A stretch of DNA of 64,000 nt from Kriegella sp963975415 (GTDB lineage: Bacteria; Bacteroidota; Bacteroidia; Flavobacteriales; Flavobacteriaceae), in NCBI RefSeq assembly GCF_963975415.1, contig NZ_CAXBGN010000010.1, positions 62,001 to 126,000 of the forward strand. Reading direction: 5' to 3'. Position 1 is the stretch's first letter. Every line of letters starts with the position of its first letter. Made by a program: the position numbers and the translations under genes. The notes beneath the pieces were generated by a model, which worked only from the letters and a program-made list of their open reading frames with translations, was not told the origin of the DNA and did no database searches. Positions 52,473 through 60,967 of this stretch are shown piece by piece.

Positions 52473-53183
52473 ATGAAGAGAACATTATCCGTACTATTAT
52501 TAATGGCAGGTTTTATAGGCGTTGGCCAGAGCACAAGTGAATTGCAAAAACACTACGAAGCTTTTTATAAAGAAATGCGTTTACAAGGCGATATGAACGG
52601 CGTAATCAGTGCCCTTACCCATCTTAACGTGCTTTCTCCATCAAAAGAACGAAAGGATACTTTGGCCTATATTTATGCCAACAACAATAAACATATGCAG
52701 GCCCTGAACACCATCGGGGTAGAAAAAGACGAATCAGACTCCGATTTGGCCGTACAGGTGAAGGCCATTTCGTTAAAGGCCATCAATCAACCCAAACGGG
52801 CATTGGAGCAGTTCGAAATCCTTAATAAAAGAACCCCTAACCCATATCTAGCCTATGAATTGGCAGATTTAAAGATACAAACAGGCGATATTACCGGTGC
52901 TTCTACAAATATTGAATATGGTATCGCCAATGCCAAAGATGACATGAAGTATGCTTTTTACGAGCGACAACAACCCTACGAAGTATCTTTAAAAGCTGCT
53001 TTCCTACATCTTAAAGGCCTCGTTGCTTTTAATACAGACAAGGAAAATGTCGATGCCGCCATTACATTTATTGATGAGGCCTTGAAAATTGACCCCAACT
53101 TTAATCTTGCCAGCCTCAGCAAGCAAGCACTTGAGGCTAGGAAAAATCCGCCACCGGCTCCAGAAGGCGAGAAAAAAGAGTAG
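52473..53183 (+). CDS. Exported TPR-like protein
   Basis: 236 residues from ATG 52473 with signal peptide (L-S-V-L-L-L-M-A-G-F-I-G-V-G-Q). The mature part consists of helical hairpins like TPRs (Q-P-K-R-A-L-E-Q-F-E-I-L-N, N-V-D-A-A-I-T-F-I-D-E-A-L-K-I-D-P-N-F) and ends in a Pro/Lys-rich tail. Probably a periplasmic scaffold protein. Confidence 0.8.
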   Translation: MKRTLSVLLLMAGFIGVGQSTSELQKHYEAFYKEMRLQGDMNGVISALTHLNVLSPSKERKDTLAYIYANNNKHMQALNTIGVEKDESDSDLAVQVKAISLKAINQPKRALEQFEILNKRTPNPYLAYELADLKIQTGDITGASTNIEYGIANAKDDMKYAFYERQQPYEVSLKAAFLHLKGLVAFNTDKENVDAAITFIDEALKIDPNFNLASLSKQALEARKNPPPAPEGEKKE

Positions 53184-53254
53184 CGTAAACCAAAGGTTAA
53201 TAAGATTCTCTTATCTTTTCTGTGAAGGCAGAAAGGAATGTCTTGGATTTATCC

Positions 53255-53749
53255 CTATTCCTCGAGTATCAACTTGGTGTCGAGCGTATTATTTACGATA
53301 ACATTAAACTGGTGGCACAAGGCATTGTAGGCAGTAATCATTTCCAAGACCGGTTCTTTTACGTCCAAACGATATTCTAAGTTGCCTTTTGTCTTTAAGA
53401 TATACGTTTTAAAGACTTTCTGCCGACTTTTTATTTGGGGCACATCAAAATCCTCTGGATATTTGGAAGTTTCCAATAGTTTTTGGTTCTCAATAAGATT
53501 TTCGATAACCAATTTCACATCTTCAGAATTTTCCACCGAGTAAAGTGCGTCGAAAGCGGTATCCAACGCCGAAAACTCCGGCCAATCTTTTATTATGTCA
53601 GTTGCCTTTGCATTGATCACAGTTTTCTTCGGCCATTGTTCCGTCACAATCGTTGAATCAGCTGTATCTTCGACCACCACAGGCCGCTTGTTCTCTTTAC
53701 AAGAGAAAAACAAAAGCAAAATGGAGCATGAAATAAATAATTTACCCAT
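53255..53749 (-). CDS. Lipoprotein of unknown function
   Basis: 164 residues from ATG 53749 (preferred to ATG 53764 because it starts the signal G-K-L-F-I-S-C-S-I-L-L-L-F-F-S-C-K). Lipobox Cys at 17. The mature part is helical and acidic with no recognised domain. Divergent from the threonine dehydrogenase gene. Confidence 0.78.
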   Translation of the reverse strand: MGKLFISCSILLLFFSCKENKRPVVVEDTADSTIVTEQWPKKTVINAKATDIIKDWPEFSALDTAFDALYSVENSEDVKLVIENLIENQKLLETSKYPEDFDVPQIKSRQKVFKTYILKTKGNLEYRLDVKEPVLEMITAYNALCHQFNVIVNNTLDTKLILEE

Positions 53750-53778
53750 AGGGCGAATGTACAAATTTTAATAAACGG

Positions 53779-53786
53779 TATCTTTG
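53779..53786 (+). promoter_or_regulatory. -7 promoter box of the threonine dehydrogenase gene
   Basis: TATCTTTG, exact TAnnTTTG match, 27 bases before the ATG at 53814. Confidence 0.45.
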
Positions 53787-53813
53787 AAGGCTAACGGATT
53801 TAACTAGATTTTA

Positions 53814-54752
53814 ATGCAAAAGAATATTCTTATTTTGGGTGCTTGCGGACAAATAGGTACCGAATTGACTTTAGCCTTGCGGCAAGAATATGGTAATGAA
53901 CAAGTTATTGCCAGTGATATTCGTGAAGGAGGTGAGAACTTAATGAATTCAGGCCCCTTTGAAATTTTAGATGCCACCGATTACGATGCTCTTGAGGAAA
54001 TTGTGGCCTATTATGAAATAGACGAAGTATATCTTATGGCGGCCATGTTAAGTGCGACTGCTGAAAAGTTTCCTATGAGGGCCTGGAATTTAAATATGAA
54101 TTCTCTTTTTAATGTATTGAACTTGGCCAAAGACAAGAAGATAAGTTCTATTTTCTGGCCCTCTAGCATCGCTGTGTTTGGTCCGAATACTCCAAAGAAG
54201 AACACGCCCCAACATACCATCATGGAACCTAGTACCGTGTACGGCATCAGCAAGCAATCAGGAGAGCGATGGTGCAATTATTACCATCACAAATATGGTG
54301 TAGACGTGCGAAGTATTCGTTACCCAGGACTCATAAGCTGGAAGACGATGCCTGGCGGCGGAACCACCGATTACGCCGTTGAAATATATCACAAGGCCCT
54401 ATCAGATGGCGAATACACCTGCTTTTTAAAGGAGGATACGAATTTACCAATGATGTTTATGGACGATGCTATTCGTGCTACTATGGCCATCATGAAAACC
54501 GATATTACCAACATTAAGGAAAGATCATCATATAACTTAGCGGCCATGAGCTTTACCCCGGCCGAAATTGCGCGAAGCATTAAAAAAAGTATTCCTGATT
54601 TTATCATTTCGTATGACCCGGATTTTCGACAGCAAATTGCCGATTCTTGGCCCAGTAGTATCGATGATTCAGAGGCGCAGGCAGATTGGGGCTGGAAAGC
54701 AGCGTTCGATTTAGGGAAAACGACAAAAGAGATGTTGCAGAACCTAAAATAA
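53814..54752 (+). CDS. L-threonine 3-dehydrogenase, SDR type
   Basis: 312 residues. NAD-binding G-A-C-G-Q-I-G (9-15), catalytic Tyr/Lys in S-T-V-Y-G-I-S-K, and Y-L-M-A-A-M-L-S-A-T-A-E-K. From memory it matches the short-chain-type L-threonine dehydrogenase of Flavobacterium frigidimaris along its whole length, including F-W-P-S-S-I-A-V-F-G-P and D-S-W-P-S-S-I-D-D. It oxidises L-threonine to 2-amino-3-ketobutyrate with NAD+. Cytoplasmic; single gene with its own -7 box. Confidence 0.92.
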   Translation: MQKNILILGACGQIGTELTLALRQEYGNEQVIASDIREGGENLMNSGPFEILDATDYDALEEIVAYYEIDEVYLMAAMLSATAEKFPMRAWNLNMNSLFNVLNLAKDKKISSIFWPSSIAVFGPNTPKKNTPQHTIMEPSTVYGISKQSGERWCNYYHHKYGVDVRSIRYPGLISWKTMPGGGTTDYAVEIYHKALSDGEYTCFLKEDTNLPMMFMDDAIRATMAIMKTDITNIKERSSYNLAAMSFTPAEIARSIKKSIPDFIISYDPDFRQQIADSWPSSIDDSEAQADWGWKAAFDLGKTTKEMLQNLK

Positions 54753-54832
54753 ATTCAAGGTTCGATTTCTTAATGAACTATAAGCAGATTCTGCTCTAAC
54801 ATTCGTTTGTCAAAAAAAATAGGTAAGTTCGG

Positions 54833-55816
54833 TCAACTCCTCATCTTACCAGGGGTAATCCCGTATTTTTTTTTAAAAGCCGTGGAAAAATGTTGTGGAT
54901 TCTTGTATCCTACAATTTCCGAGACCTGCCCTACGGTCAATTGCCTTTCAATAAGCAGATTCTTTGCCCTGTCCATTTTTAAATCGGTGATATATCTGAA
55001 TACGGTAGTACCGAAAATTGATTTGAACCCTTTTTTTAACGTAAACTCGTTTGTACCTACTTTTTGAGATAAAGATTGAAGAGTCAATGGCCTTTTATAA
55101 TGTTTTAAGATATATTCTTGGGCCCTATAAATTTTTTCTTCTTCATTTTTGGTAAGTCCCTTTCTAATTTTAGTTTCTGCATCGCTTTTAAATTGGTCCA
55201 ATTGCAGCAATAATAGTTCCAATACCCTGGCATTGATGTGCATTTTACGATAATGCCCTTGCCAATTTGAATCTATAATTTCATGTATCAAAAAGCCCAA
55301 TTTAGGGGTAATAGGGCAATTGTATTTCTGAAATTGTCCCATTCTACTCTTTTGCATTAGGGCCACAAAATCAATAAATTCATTTTCATTGGGCAAGAAC
55401 TGACCAAAAAAATGAGGAGATAGGTTTACAAGAAATATATAAACATCCCCCCTTTCCAATATTGTACGCCCCGATGAATTGGTGTAAAAAAGTATATTAT
55501 GCTTATTTGGTTCAAAATTATAAGTATGTTCCGCATCCAATATATCAATAACAAAAGAGCCCTTTAGAACAAAAATCATCTCAATGGTTTGACCTTTGAA
55601 ATTAAAGTTGATTATTGATTGTCGTTTTGCGTTCAAGAATCCGAAACCTACTTTAAAATTTTCAAATATCAGTTCTTTATACCAACCCTGGGCATGTTCC
55701 GTATGGAGTTTTGTATGAATCTCCAAAGTACCGCATTCATCTACTGCCCTGCTATTTGAACCACAATCAAATGAGGTTTCATTGCTACCTTCAACAGTTA
55801 TATTGATTTCTGACAT
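54833..55816 (-). CDS. AraC family regulator, PchR-like
   Basis: 327 residues: N-terminal sensing region (about 50-200) and C-terminal double HTH (about 225-327; L-T-L-Q-S-L-S-Q-K-V-G-T-N-E-F-T-L-K-K-G-F-K, and V-S-E-I-V-G-Y-K-N-P-Q-H-F-S-T-A-F-K-K-K-Y-G at the end). PchR-type regulators bind ferric siderophore and activate uptake genes. The start codon abuts a pair of 13-bp direct repeats that recur before two other genes of the locus, so the protein very likely controls these and probably itself. Confidence 0.9.
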   Translation of the reverse strand: MSEINITVEGSNETSFDCGSNSRAVDECGTLEIHTKLHTEHAQGWYKELIFENFKVGFGFLNAKRQSIINFNFKGQTIEMIFVLKGSFVIDILDAEHTYNFEPNKHNILFYTNSSGRTILERGDVYIFLVNLSPHFFGQFLPNENEFIDFVALMQKSRMGQFQKYNCPITPKLGFLIHEIIDSNWQGHYRKMHINARVLELLLLQLDQFKSDAETKIRKGLTKNEEEKIYRAQEYILKHYKRPLTLQSLSQKVGTNEFTLKKGFKSIFGTTVFRYITDLKMDRAKNLLIERQLTVGQVSEIVGYKNPQHFSTAFKKKYGITPGKMRS

Positions 55817-55819
55817 TAT

Positions 55820-55853
55820 TCCGTTTGGCGTAATTTATTCTCCGTTTTACGTA
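55820..55853 (+). promoter_or_regulatory. AraC-type operator: two direct repeats, 21-bp period (site 1)
   Basis: TCCGTTTGGCGTA (55820-55832) and TCCGTTTTACGTA (55841-55853). Lies directly next to the araC-like start on one side and 92 bases (start to start) before the AT-rich box of the + strand gene at 56005 on the other. Confidence 0.7.
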
Positions 55854-55898
55854 TTTGATTTAGCATTTGAAAGGAATAGTTTTGAGCTCAAATATAGT

Positions 55899-55982
55899 TA
55901 TTTATAATAAATCTAAATAAAAATAGAAGTCATTTTATTAAAGGATAACCCCATTAGTATAAAATCTCGGTACTAAAATTTG
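55899..55982 (+). promoter_or_regulatory. AT-rich box and promoter of the Cys-rich gene
   Basis: TTATAATAAATCTAAATAA (55902-55920) shares TCTAAATAA with two other sites in the locus. A relaxed -7 box TAAAATTTG (55974-55982, one base longer than consensus) lies 22 bases before the ATG at 56005. Confidence 0.45.
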
Positions 55983-56004
55983 TAACCAAAAAAAAAAGAC
56001 GAAC

Positions 56005-56343
56005 ATGGAATTAATTTATAAAAATGAATATGGTGCGTGCTTCAGAATCTATAATGCGCCTAACCCAATATGTACAATTCAATTAGTAGTCGATACCATA
56101 GGCATATTCATGTCAGAAGCCGATTTGGAACACTTGTTGACTATGGTCAGGGAATCAGACACCCCATGTCAGTGTAGGGATTGCGGAGGGGAAAAATGCA
56201 ATAAAATATGGTGTGCCACTCCTCTAGTAGATATTTGCTTAAAGGTGAACGACAAAATACTTGAACAGATGGAAGATTTAATTATGGGAACACGTTTCCT
56301 ATTAGAAATCGACAGCACCTTGGAGCAGCACAAAATCAAATAG
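56005..56343 (+). CDS. Cys-rich protein of the iron locus (DUF6686-like)
   Basis: 112 residues, no signal peptide. A central cluster C-Q-C-R-D-C-G-G-E-K-C-N-K-I-W-C gives five cysteines in 16 residues, suitable for metal or Fe-S binding; the rest forms beta strands and a helix (M-S-E-A-D-L-E-H-L-L). I believe it matches DUF6686, without certainty. Regulatory sites upstream tie it to the AraC-like protein and iron. Confidence 0.7.
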   Translation: MELIYKNEYGACFRIYNAPNPICTIQLVVDTIGIFMSEADLEHLLTMVRESDTPCQCRDCGGEKCNKIWCATPLVDICLKVNDKILEQMEDLIMGTRFLLEIDSTLEQHKIK

Positions 56344-56533
56344 ACAAAACAGGGATAATCAATTTGAAAACAGATGCCCTATTGAAAGCACAATTTTGAA
56401 CATAAAAGGTAAACTATCCCAGCCCGATAAAATGGGGTTACCCAATACTTTACTGAGTTCGGGCTAAGAAGAAAGAAGCACAAAAGGCATCCCGAAATAA
56501 ATGCATCGGTGTCCCCTGGAAACGAATTAATAT

Positions 56534-56567
56534 TCCGTTTCACGTATAATTTCCTCCGTTTCACGTA
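56534..56567 (+). promoter_or_regulatory. AraC-type operator: two direct repeats, 21-bp period (site 2)
   Basis: TCCGTTTCACGTA at 56534-56546 and again, identical, at 56555-56567. Controls the DUF4198 operon beginning at 56689 by position. Confidence 0.75.
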
Positions 56568-56609
56568 AACCTTTTAAATTCTCCAAACACTACATTCGCA
56601 CCAAATTTA

Positions 56610-56634
56610 TTATTTAAATTAAGTCTAAATAAAT
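56610..56634 (+). promoter_or_regulatory. AT-rich box upstream of the DUF4198 gene
   Basis: TTTAAATTAAGTCTAAATAA (56612-56631) and flanking A/T. TCTAAAT lies 90 bases downstream (start to start) of operator site 2. Candidate Fur/DtxR-type box or -33 region. Confidence 0.45.
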
Positions 56635-56688
56635 AGAAAAGTAAGGGAACTGTCTTTCTCTACGCCACATACCAATTAAAATCAAAAA

Positions 56689-57390
56689 ATGAAATCTATT
56701 AAATACCTATTAATAACCGGCATCTTTCTTGTCAACTGCACGAGCCTTTTTTCCCATGCGCTATTTATTCAAACCAATCTTGGAGGAAAAAAGGGTGTAG
56801 CCCATGAAGTATCAATATTTTACTCAGAACCCAACGAGAACCGAGAGCTTATAGCCGATTGGTGGTCAGACACATCTGAATTTAAGCTCTGGCTAACATT
56901 GCCCGATGGTACCTCATCGCAACTTGGAGTCACAAAAAACAAAGATCATTTTAACGCTGTATTTACTCCCTTACTCAATGGGGTTTACAAATTATCCATT
57001 CACCACAATGTAGCCGCTCTTTATGCGCAGACCCAATATCAATTTAACTCCTCTGCGGTGGTTACCGTAGGCAATGTGAAAAAAGATGAAGTCACCCCCA
57101 ACAAAACAGGTTTGTTCATGTGTAAAAAGGGAAACGGAAATGTAAAAAAAGATAGTGTGGTTTCTATTTCCCTCACTGATGGCGAGCAACCCCTTTCCGG
57201 TATGCATGTGACGGTTTTTGACCCCAAGGGCTGGAGCAAAACCATTTCGACAAACGCCGCCGGTATCGCTACGTTCACCTCACTTCATAGCGGAATTTAC
57301 CAATTAGAGGCATCACAAGCCGAGGATGTCAGTGGAGAAAAATATAACAAAAGACATAGAATAATCACCACTATTATATCGGTGCGGTAA
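56689..57390 (+). CDS. Exported DUF4198-like protein
   Basis: 233 residues; signal peptide (Y-L-L-I-T-G-I-F-L-V-N-C-T-S-L-F-S). The mature part starts H-A-L-F-I-Q-T, as in DUF4198 proteins that begin with a possible metal-binding His right after cleavage. A second beta-sandwich domain (about 165-233; P-L-S-G-M-H-V-T-V-F-D-P-K-G-W-S-K) is Ig/CarboxypepD-like. Associated with metal uptake loci. First gene of a six-gene run to 60784. Confidence 0.82.
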   Translation: MKSIKYLLITGIFLVNCTSLFSHALFIQTNLGGKKGVAHEVSIFYSEPNENRELIADWWSDTSEFKLWLTLPDGTSSQLGVTKNKDHFNAVFTPLLNGVYKLSIHHNVAALYAQTQYQFNSSAVVTVGNVKKDEVTPNKTGLFMCKKGNGNVKKDSVVSISLTDGEQPLSGMHVTVFDPKGWSKTISTNAAGIATFTSLHSGIYQLEASQAEDVSGEKYNKRHRIITTIISVR

Positions 57391-57411
57391 ACCTGTAAAT
57401 GAAAACATCTT

Positions 57412-58473
57412 ATGATAACAACAGATATTCTCATCATTGGGGCAGGACCAACAGGACTCTTTACTGTTTTTGAAGCAGGACTATTAAAATTAAAAACACA
57501 TTTAATTGATGCTTTACCTGAACCAGGTGGCCAGTGTTCAGAAATTTATCCTAAAAAGCCAATCTATGATATACCAGCGTTTCCCGAGATTTTGGCCGGA
57601 GCTTTGGTCACAAACCTTATCGATCAAATCAGCCCTTTTGAACCTGGGTTTACCCTAGGGGAACGGGCTGACACTCTCGAGCGCCTTGAGGACAATTCGT
57701 TTTTGGTCACAACCAATAAGGGAACAAAACACAATGCTCCTGTTGTGGTCATCGCTGGGGGATTAGGTTCATTCGAGCCAAGAAAACCTTTGATTGACAA
57801 TATTGAATATTTTGAGGATAAAGGGGTCGCCTATATCATAAAAGATCCGGAACGCTATCGAAATAAAAGAGTCATTATCTCCGGAGGCGGGGATTCTGCA
57901 CTCGACTGGGCAATTTTCTTGGCCGATATAGCCTCAGAAGTAGTACTGGTACACCGTAGAAAGGAATTTAGAGGTGCATTAGACTCCGTTGAGAAAGCAG
58001 CAAAATTGGCAAAATCAGGTAAAATCAGATTGTACACAGAAGCTGAAGTCAAAAAATTATATGGTGATGAAAAACTCGAGGCTGTTATCATAAAATATAA
58101 CCACGATAATAGGGGTGAAATTTATGTAGAGACCGATTGCTTTATTCCCTTGTTTGGACTTTCACCCAAATTGGGACCCATTGGTAATTGGGGGCTAGAG
58201 ATAGAGAAAAATGCCATCAAAGTAAACAACGCCAAAGACTACTCCACCAATATTAATGGTATCTACGCCATAGGCGACGTCAATACCTATCCCGGAAAAC
58301 TAAAGCTCATTCTATCTGGTTTTCACGAAGCCGCCGTAATGTGCCAGTTTGCGTACCAAATCATCCATCCCAATAAAAAATATGTAATGAAATATACTAC
58401 GGTTGGCGGTGTTGAAGGGTTTGATGGGTCAAAAAAAGAAGCTAAAAAGGAAGTAGTCAAAGCCATTTCTTAA
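57412..58473 (+). CDS. Ferredoxin--NADP reductase-like (thioredoxin reductase-type) oxidoreductase
   Basis: 353 residues: FAD motif G-A-G-P-T-G (8-13), P-E-P-G-G-Q-C-S-E-I-Y-P, NADPH motif S-G-G-G-D-S-A-L-D (about 157-165) and A-I-G-D-V-N. There is no C-x-x-C redox pair, which marks the TrxR-like FNR group rather than thioredoxin reductase. In this iron locus it could reduce ferredoxin or the ferric siderophore complex with NADPH. Confidence 0.9.
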   Translation: MITTDILIIGAGPTGLFTVFEAGLLKLKTHLIDALPEPGGQCSEIYPKKPIYDIPAFPEILAGALVTNLIDQISPFEPGFTLGERADTLERLEDNSFLVTTNKGTKHNAPVVVIAGGLGSFEPRKPLIDNIEYFEDKGVAYIIKDPERYRNKRVIISGGGDSALDWAIFLADIASEVVLVHRRKEFRGALDSVEKAAKLAKSGKIRLYTEAEVKKLYGDEKLEAVIIKYNHDNRGEIYVETDCFIPLFGLSPKLGPIGNWGLEIEKNAIKVNNAKDYSTNINGIYAIGDVNTYPGKLKLILSGFHEAAVMCQFAYQIIHPNKKYVMKYTTVGGVEGFDGSKKEAKKEVVKAIS

Positions 58474-58520
58474 AGACCATCTTAAAAAGATTTAAGAATT
58501 ATTTTAGAACGAGTGTAAAA

Positions 58521-58853
58521 ATGATAACTGTAGCCAGCGCTGTAACATTAATAGGCTTTTATTTTTTGTACAGCACATCGAAACGAGCTGATTTACTTCA
58601 TAAACTTCAATTGCAAAAATGGATTGCAAAGAAGCCCAAACAAGCGAAAACCATTGGATTCACCCTCTTATTTTTAGGTCTCAGCCTTACCATAATAACT
58701 TTAGGTTGGGGTTCCGGAACCTTTTCTTTTTTGGTCATCTTAATGACCATAGGAAGTTTAACCGTGTTGATATCTCCATTACGTTTTTTCTCTATAACCT
58801 CTCTGATAGTGATTTTGATTGCAATGCTTTTTATAGAACTTTATTTATACTGA
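58521..58853 (+). CDS. Small membrane protein, DUF3325-like
   Basis: 110 residues, four hydrophobic segments (about 3-18, 45-62, 66-84, 88-108). DUF3325-like proteins sit next to PepSY proteins in iron uptake loci of other bacteria, as here. The stop is followed after one base by the next gene. Confidence 0.75.
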   Translation: MITVASAVTLIGFYFLYSTSKRADLLHKLQLQKWIAKKPKQAKTIGFTLLFLGLSLTIITLGWGSGTFSFLVILMTIGSLTVLISPLRFFSITSLIVILIAMLFIELYLY

Positions 58854-58854
58854 A

Positions 58855-59133
58855 ATGCCAGCCAATAAAAAATATCTGACCAAATCCCCATGGCAACGAC
58901 TTATAAAAATATCAGCGGGTTTCGTGGGAGGTTACATCCTTACTGAAGCCTTTCATATGGCATTATTACAATGGTGGAACACGCCTGACGCCCTAATTAC
59001 GCTACGATTCTTCGGATTTATACTTTGGGCTACCCTGATGATTTTCGCTTTTATGGCCAAAAATGGTATAAAGATTTGGGGTGTTTATCTTTTGGCAACT
59101 GCAGTGTTGGCCCTCCTGATTTATTTAACCTAA
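58855..59133 (+). CDS. Small membrane protein, DUF3649-like
   Basis: 92 residues with three hydrophobic segments (about 18-38, 45-64, 70-90) and a Lys-rich N-terminus. Position between the DUF3325-like and PepSY genes fits the DUF3649 type of iron-uptake accessory protein; assignment is by context more than by motif. Confidence 0.7.
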   Translation: MPANKKYLTKSPWQRLIKISAGFVGGYILTEAFHMALLQWWNTPDALITLRFFGFILWATLMIFAFMAKNGIKIWGVYLLATAVLALLIYLT

Positions 59134-59155
59134 ACCGCTCCTCAATATATATCTA

Positions 59156-60784
59156 ATGGCAAATAGAGTTTACAATATTCTTTTTCATACCCATACCATC
59201 AGTGGTATTATAATTAGTGCAGCCCTATATGTTATCTTTTTCACAGGATCCATAACCTTTTTAAGGGATGAAATCAACGCGTGGGAACGGAATGAACCCA
59301 TAAGGGAACATTATTTCAAAGCGATTAATTTCGACAAAGCGCTTGAAGTTTTAGCAAAAGATCGCCGGCTATATGGCCGTGACCTTTCTTTCTCGCACAG
59401 GTATTTTGAAAAAAGAGTAGGTGTCTCAATGACACGTTCAAAAGATACCACCATACAAGAACCTTCGGGAAGAGGTAGAAGGGGAAATTTCTTTTATATG
59501 AATATGGACACCTTTGAGAAAAAAGATTACGGGTCAAACTACTCCTTGGGAGAATTCTTTTACCGGCTCCACTTCTTTGCTCAATTGAACCTTTTTGGCC
59601 GGTCTGGTTATTTTTTGGCCGGTCTGGTGGCATTTTTCTTTCTTTTTGCAGTACTGACCGGGGTTATCGTGCATTGGAAAAAGATTATTTCGAGTTTTTA
59701 CGTTTTCCGCCCCAAAGCCAAATGGAAAACCATTTGGACAGATGCCCATGTCGCATTGGGTATGATAGGGTTACCCTATCAATTTATGTTCGCTGTAACC
59801 GGAGCTTACCTTATCATCGGTTATACGGTAATGCTACCCCCTGTTCAATCGCTCATGTTTGACGACAACCCTAAAAAACTTCAAGAAGCAGCACAGTACG
59901 AAGCTCCCGACGACTACCCGTTTAAAGGAGAAAATTTGGAAAAAGAAGTCTCCATCAATCAATTTATGCACCAAACAACTGAAAAATGGCCAGAATTACA
60001 GCAACACCAATTACAGATATTCAATTACGGTGATAAAAATATGCATATTAAAGTATCAGGAAGCCCCAGTTTCGATGACAAGTTGTTGGGAACAGGGTAT
60101 TTGGTCTTTAGAGCAAAAGACGGTACAATAATAAGAGAAAAAGACCCCTACAGCCGCACCTCATATGCAGAAGGAGCAACCGATCTTCTCAAAAGATTGC
60201 ACTTCGGTGATTTTGGGGGTTATGGCATGAAACTCATTTATTTTGCCTTAGGACTTATAACTTGTTTTGTAATACTCTCAGGTGTTCTTATTTGGCTTGT
60301 TGCCCGCGACCGAAAGAACCTTCCTGAACACAAAAGAAATTTTAATACTTGGTTAGTACGCATTTATATGGCCATTTGCTTAAGTCTATACCCTATCACA
60401 GCTATAATCTTCGTGGTGGTCAAACTGTTCGCCGATAATTACGGCGATGGTAGAAGGGATTTCATATATAATGTCTTTTTCTGGGGTTGGTTGTTGCTAA
60501 GTGCGTTGTTTATTCTAAAACGTAACAATCATTTTACAAATAAATTTTCTTTGTTACTAGGTGCTATTTTGGGGATTTTCGTGCCCATTTCAAATGGTAT
60601 CGTTACGGGCAATTGGCCATGGGTAGCATGGCAAAAGGGATACTCCCAAATCTTCGTTGTCGATATATTTTGGTTGTTACTTTCAACAATAGCGCTGCTG
60701 GTCTTTTTTAAGTTGAGAAAGCCTAAAGAATCATCACGTGCAAAAAAATCTTCAAAAGCTAAACTAGAAATTTCAACGAATTAG
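59156..60784 (+). CDS. PepSY-associated TM protein (ferric reductase-like)
   Basis: 542 residues with an N-terminal transmembrane helix after H-T-H-T-I-S-G, long periplasmic PepSY regions, and further helices at about 165-185, 205-230, 360-385, and three near the end. Conserved histidines in the helices (F-H-T-H-T, H-W-K-K, D-A-H-V-A-L-G) may bind haem. Such proteins reduce iron(III)-siderophore in the periplasm. Last gene of the operon beginning with DUF4198. Confidence 0.87.
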   Translation: MANRVYNILFHTHTISGIIISAALYVIFFTGSITFLRDEINAWERNEPIREHYFKAINFDKALEVLAKDRRLYGRDLSFSHRYFEKRVGVSMTRSKDTTIQEPSGRGRRGNFFYMNMDTFEKKDYGSNYSLGEFFYRLHFFAQLNLFGRSGYFLAGLVAFFFLFAVLTGVIVHWKKIISSFYVFRPKAKWKTIWTDAHVALGMIGLPYQFMFAVTGAYLIIGYTVMLPPVQSLMFDDNPKKLQEAAQYEAPDDYPFKGENLEKEVSINQFMHQTTEKWPELQQHQLQIFNYGDKNMHIKVSGSPSFDDKLLGTGYLVFRAKDGTIIREKDPYSRTSYAEGATDLLKRLHFGDFGGYGMKLIYFALGLITCFVILSGVLIWLVARDRKNLPEHKRNFNTWLVRIYMAICLSLYPITAIIFVVVKLFADNYGDGRRDFIYNVFFWGWLLLSALFILKRNNHFTNKFSLLLGAILGIFVPISNGIVTGNWPWVAWQKGYSQIFVVDIFWLLLSTIALLVFFKLRKPKESSRAKKSSKAKLEISTN

Positions 60785-60791
60785 GCCTTAT

Positions 60792-60825
60792 TCCGTTTGG
60801 CGTATTTTATTCTCCGTATTGCGTA
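60792..60825 (+). promoter_or_regulatory. AraC-type operator: two direct repeats, 21-bp period (site 3)
   Basis: TCCGTTTGGCGTA (60792-60804) and TCCGTATTGCGTA (60813-60825), same orientation and period as sites 1 and 2, upstream of the TonB receptor gene. Confidence 0.75.
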
Positions 60826-60862
60826 TAAACAGCATCAATCATTGCCCGTACTTTCGCAATTA

Positions 60863-60900
60863 TATTTATTAAGTCTAAATTAATATTAAAGAATACATTG
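60863..60900 (+). promoter_or_regulatory. AT-rich box and weak -7 element of the TonB receptor gene
   Basis: TATTTATTAAGTCTAAATTA (60863-60882) shares AAGTCTAAAT with the site before DUF4198; TCTAAAT begins 82 bases after the start of operator site 3. TACATTG (60894-60900) resembles the -7 consensus. Confidence 0.4.
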
Positions 60901-60967
60901 AAACAGAACCTTTCATTACGATGAAACCTCTAAAAACTATCACACTTCATTGACACAAACTATTCAC

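Larger units (their letters stand above)
56344..56688. other. 345-bp gap with operator site 2 and AT-rich box
   Basis: No gene. Holds a 7-bp inverted repeat AGCCCGA/TCGGGCT (56421-56427, 56459-56465) without T run, the AraC-type operator at 56534-56567 and the AT-rich box at 56610-56634. Confidence 0.7.

Noticed and set aside
56421..56465. 7-bp inverted repeat as terminator of the Cys-rich gene
   Set aside because: The loop is 31 nt and no T run follows.
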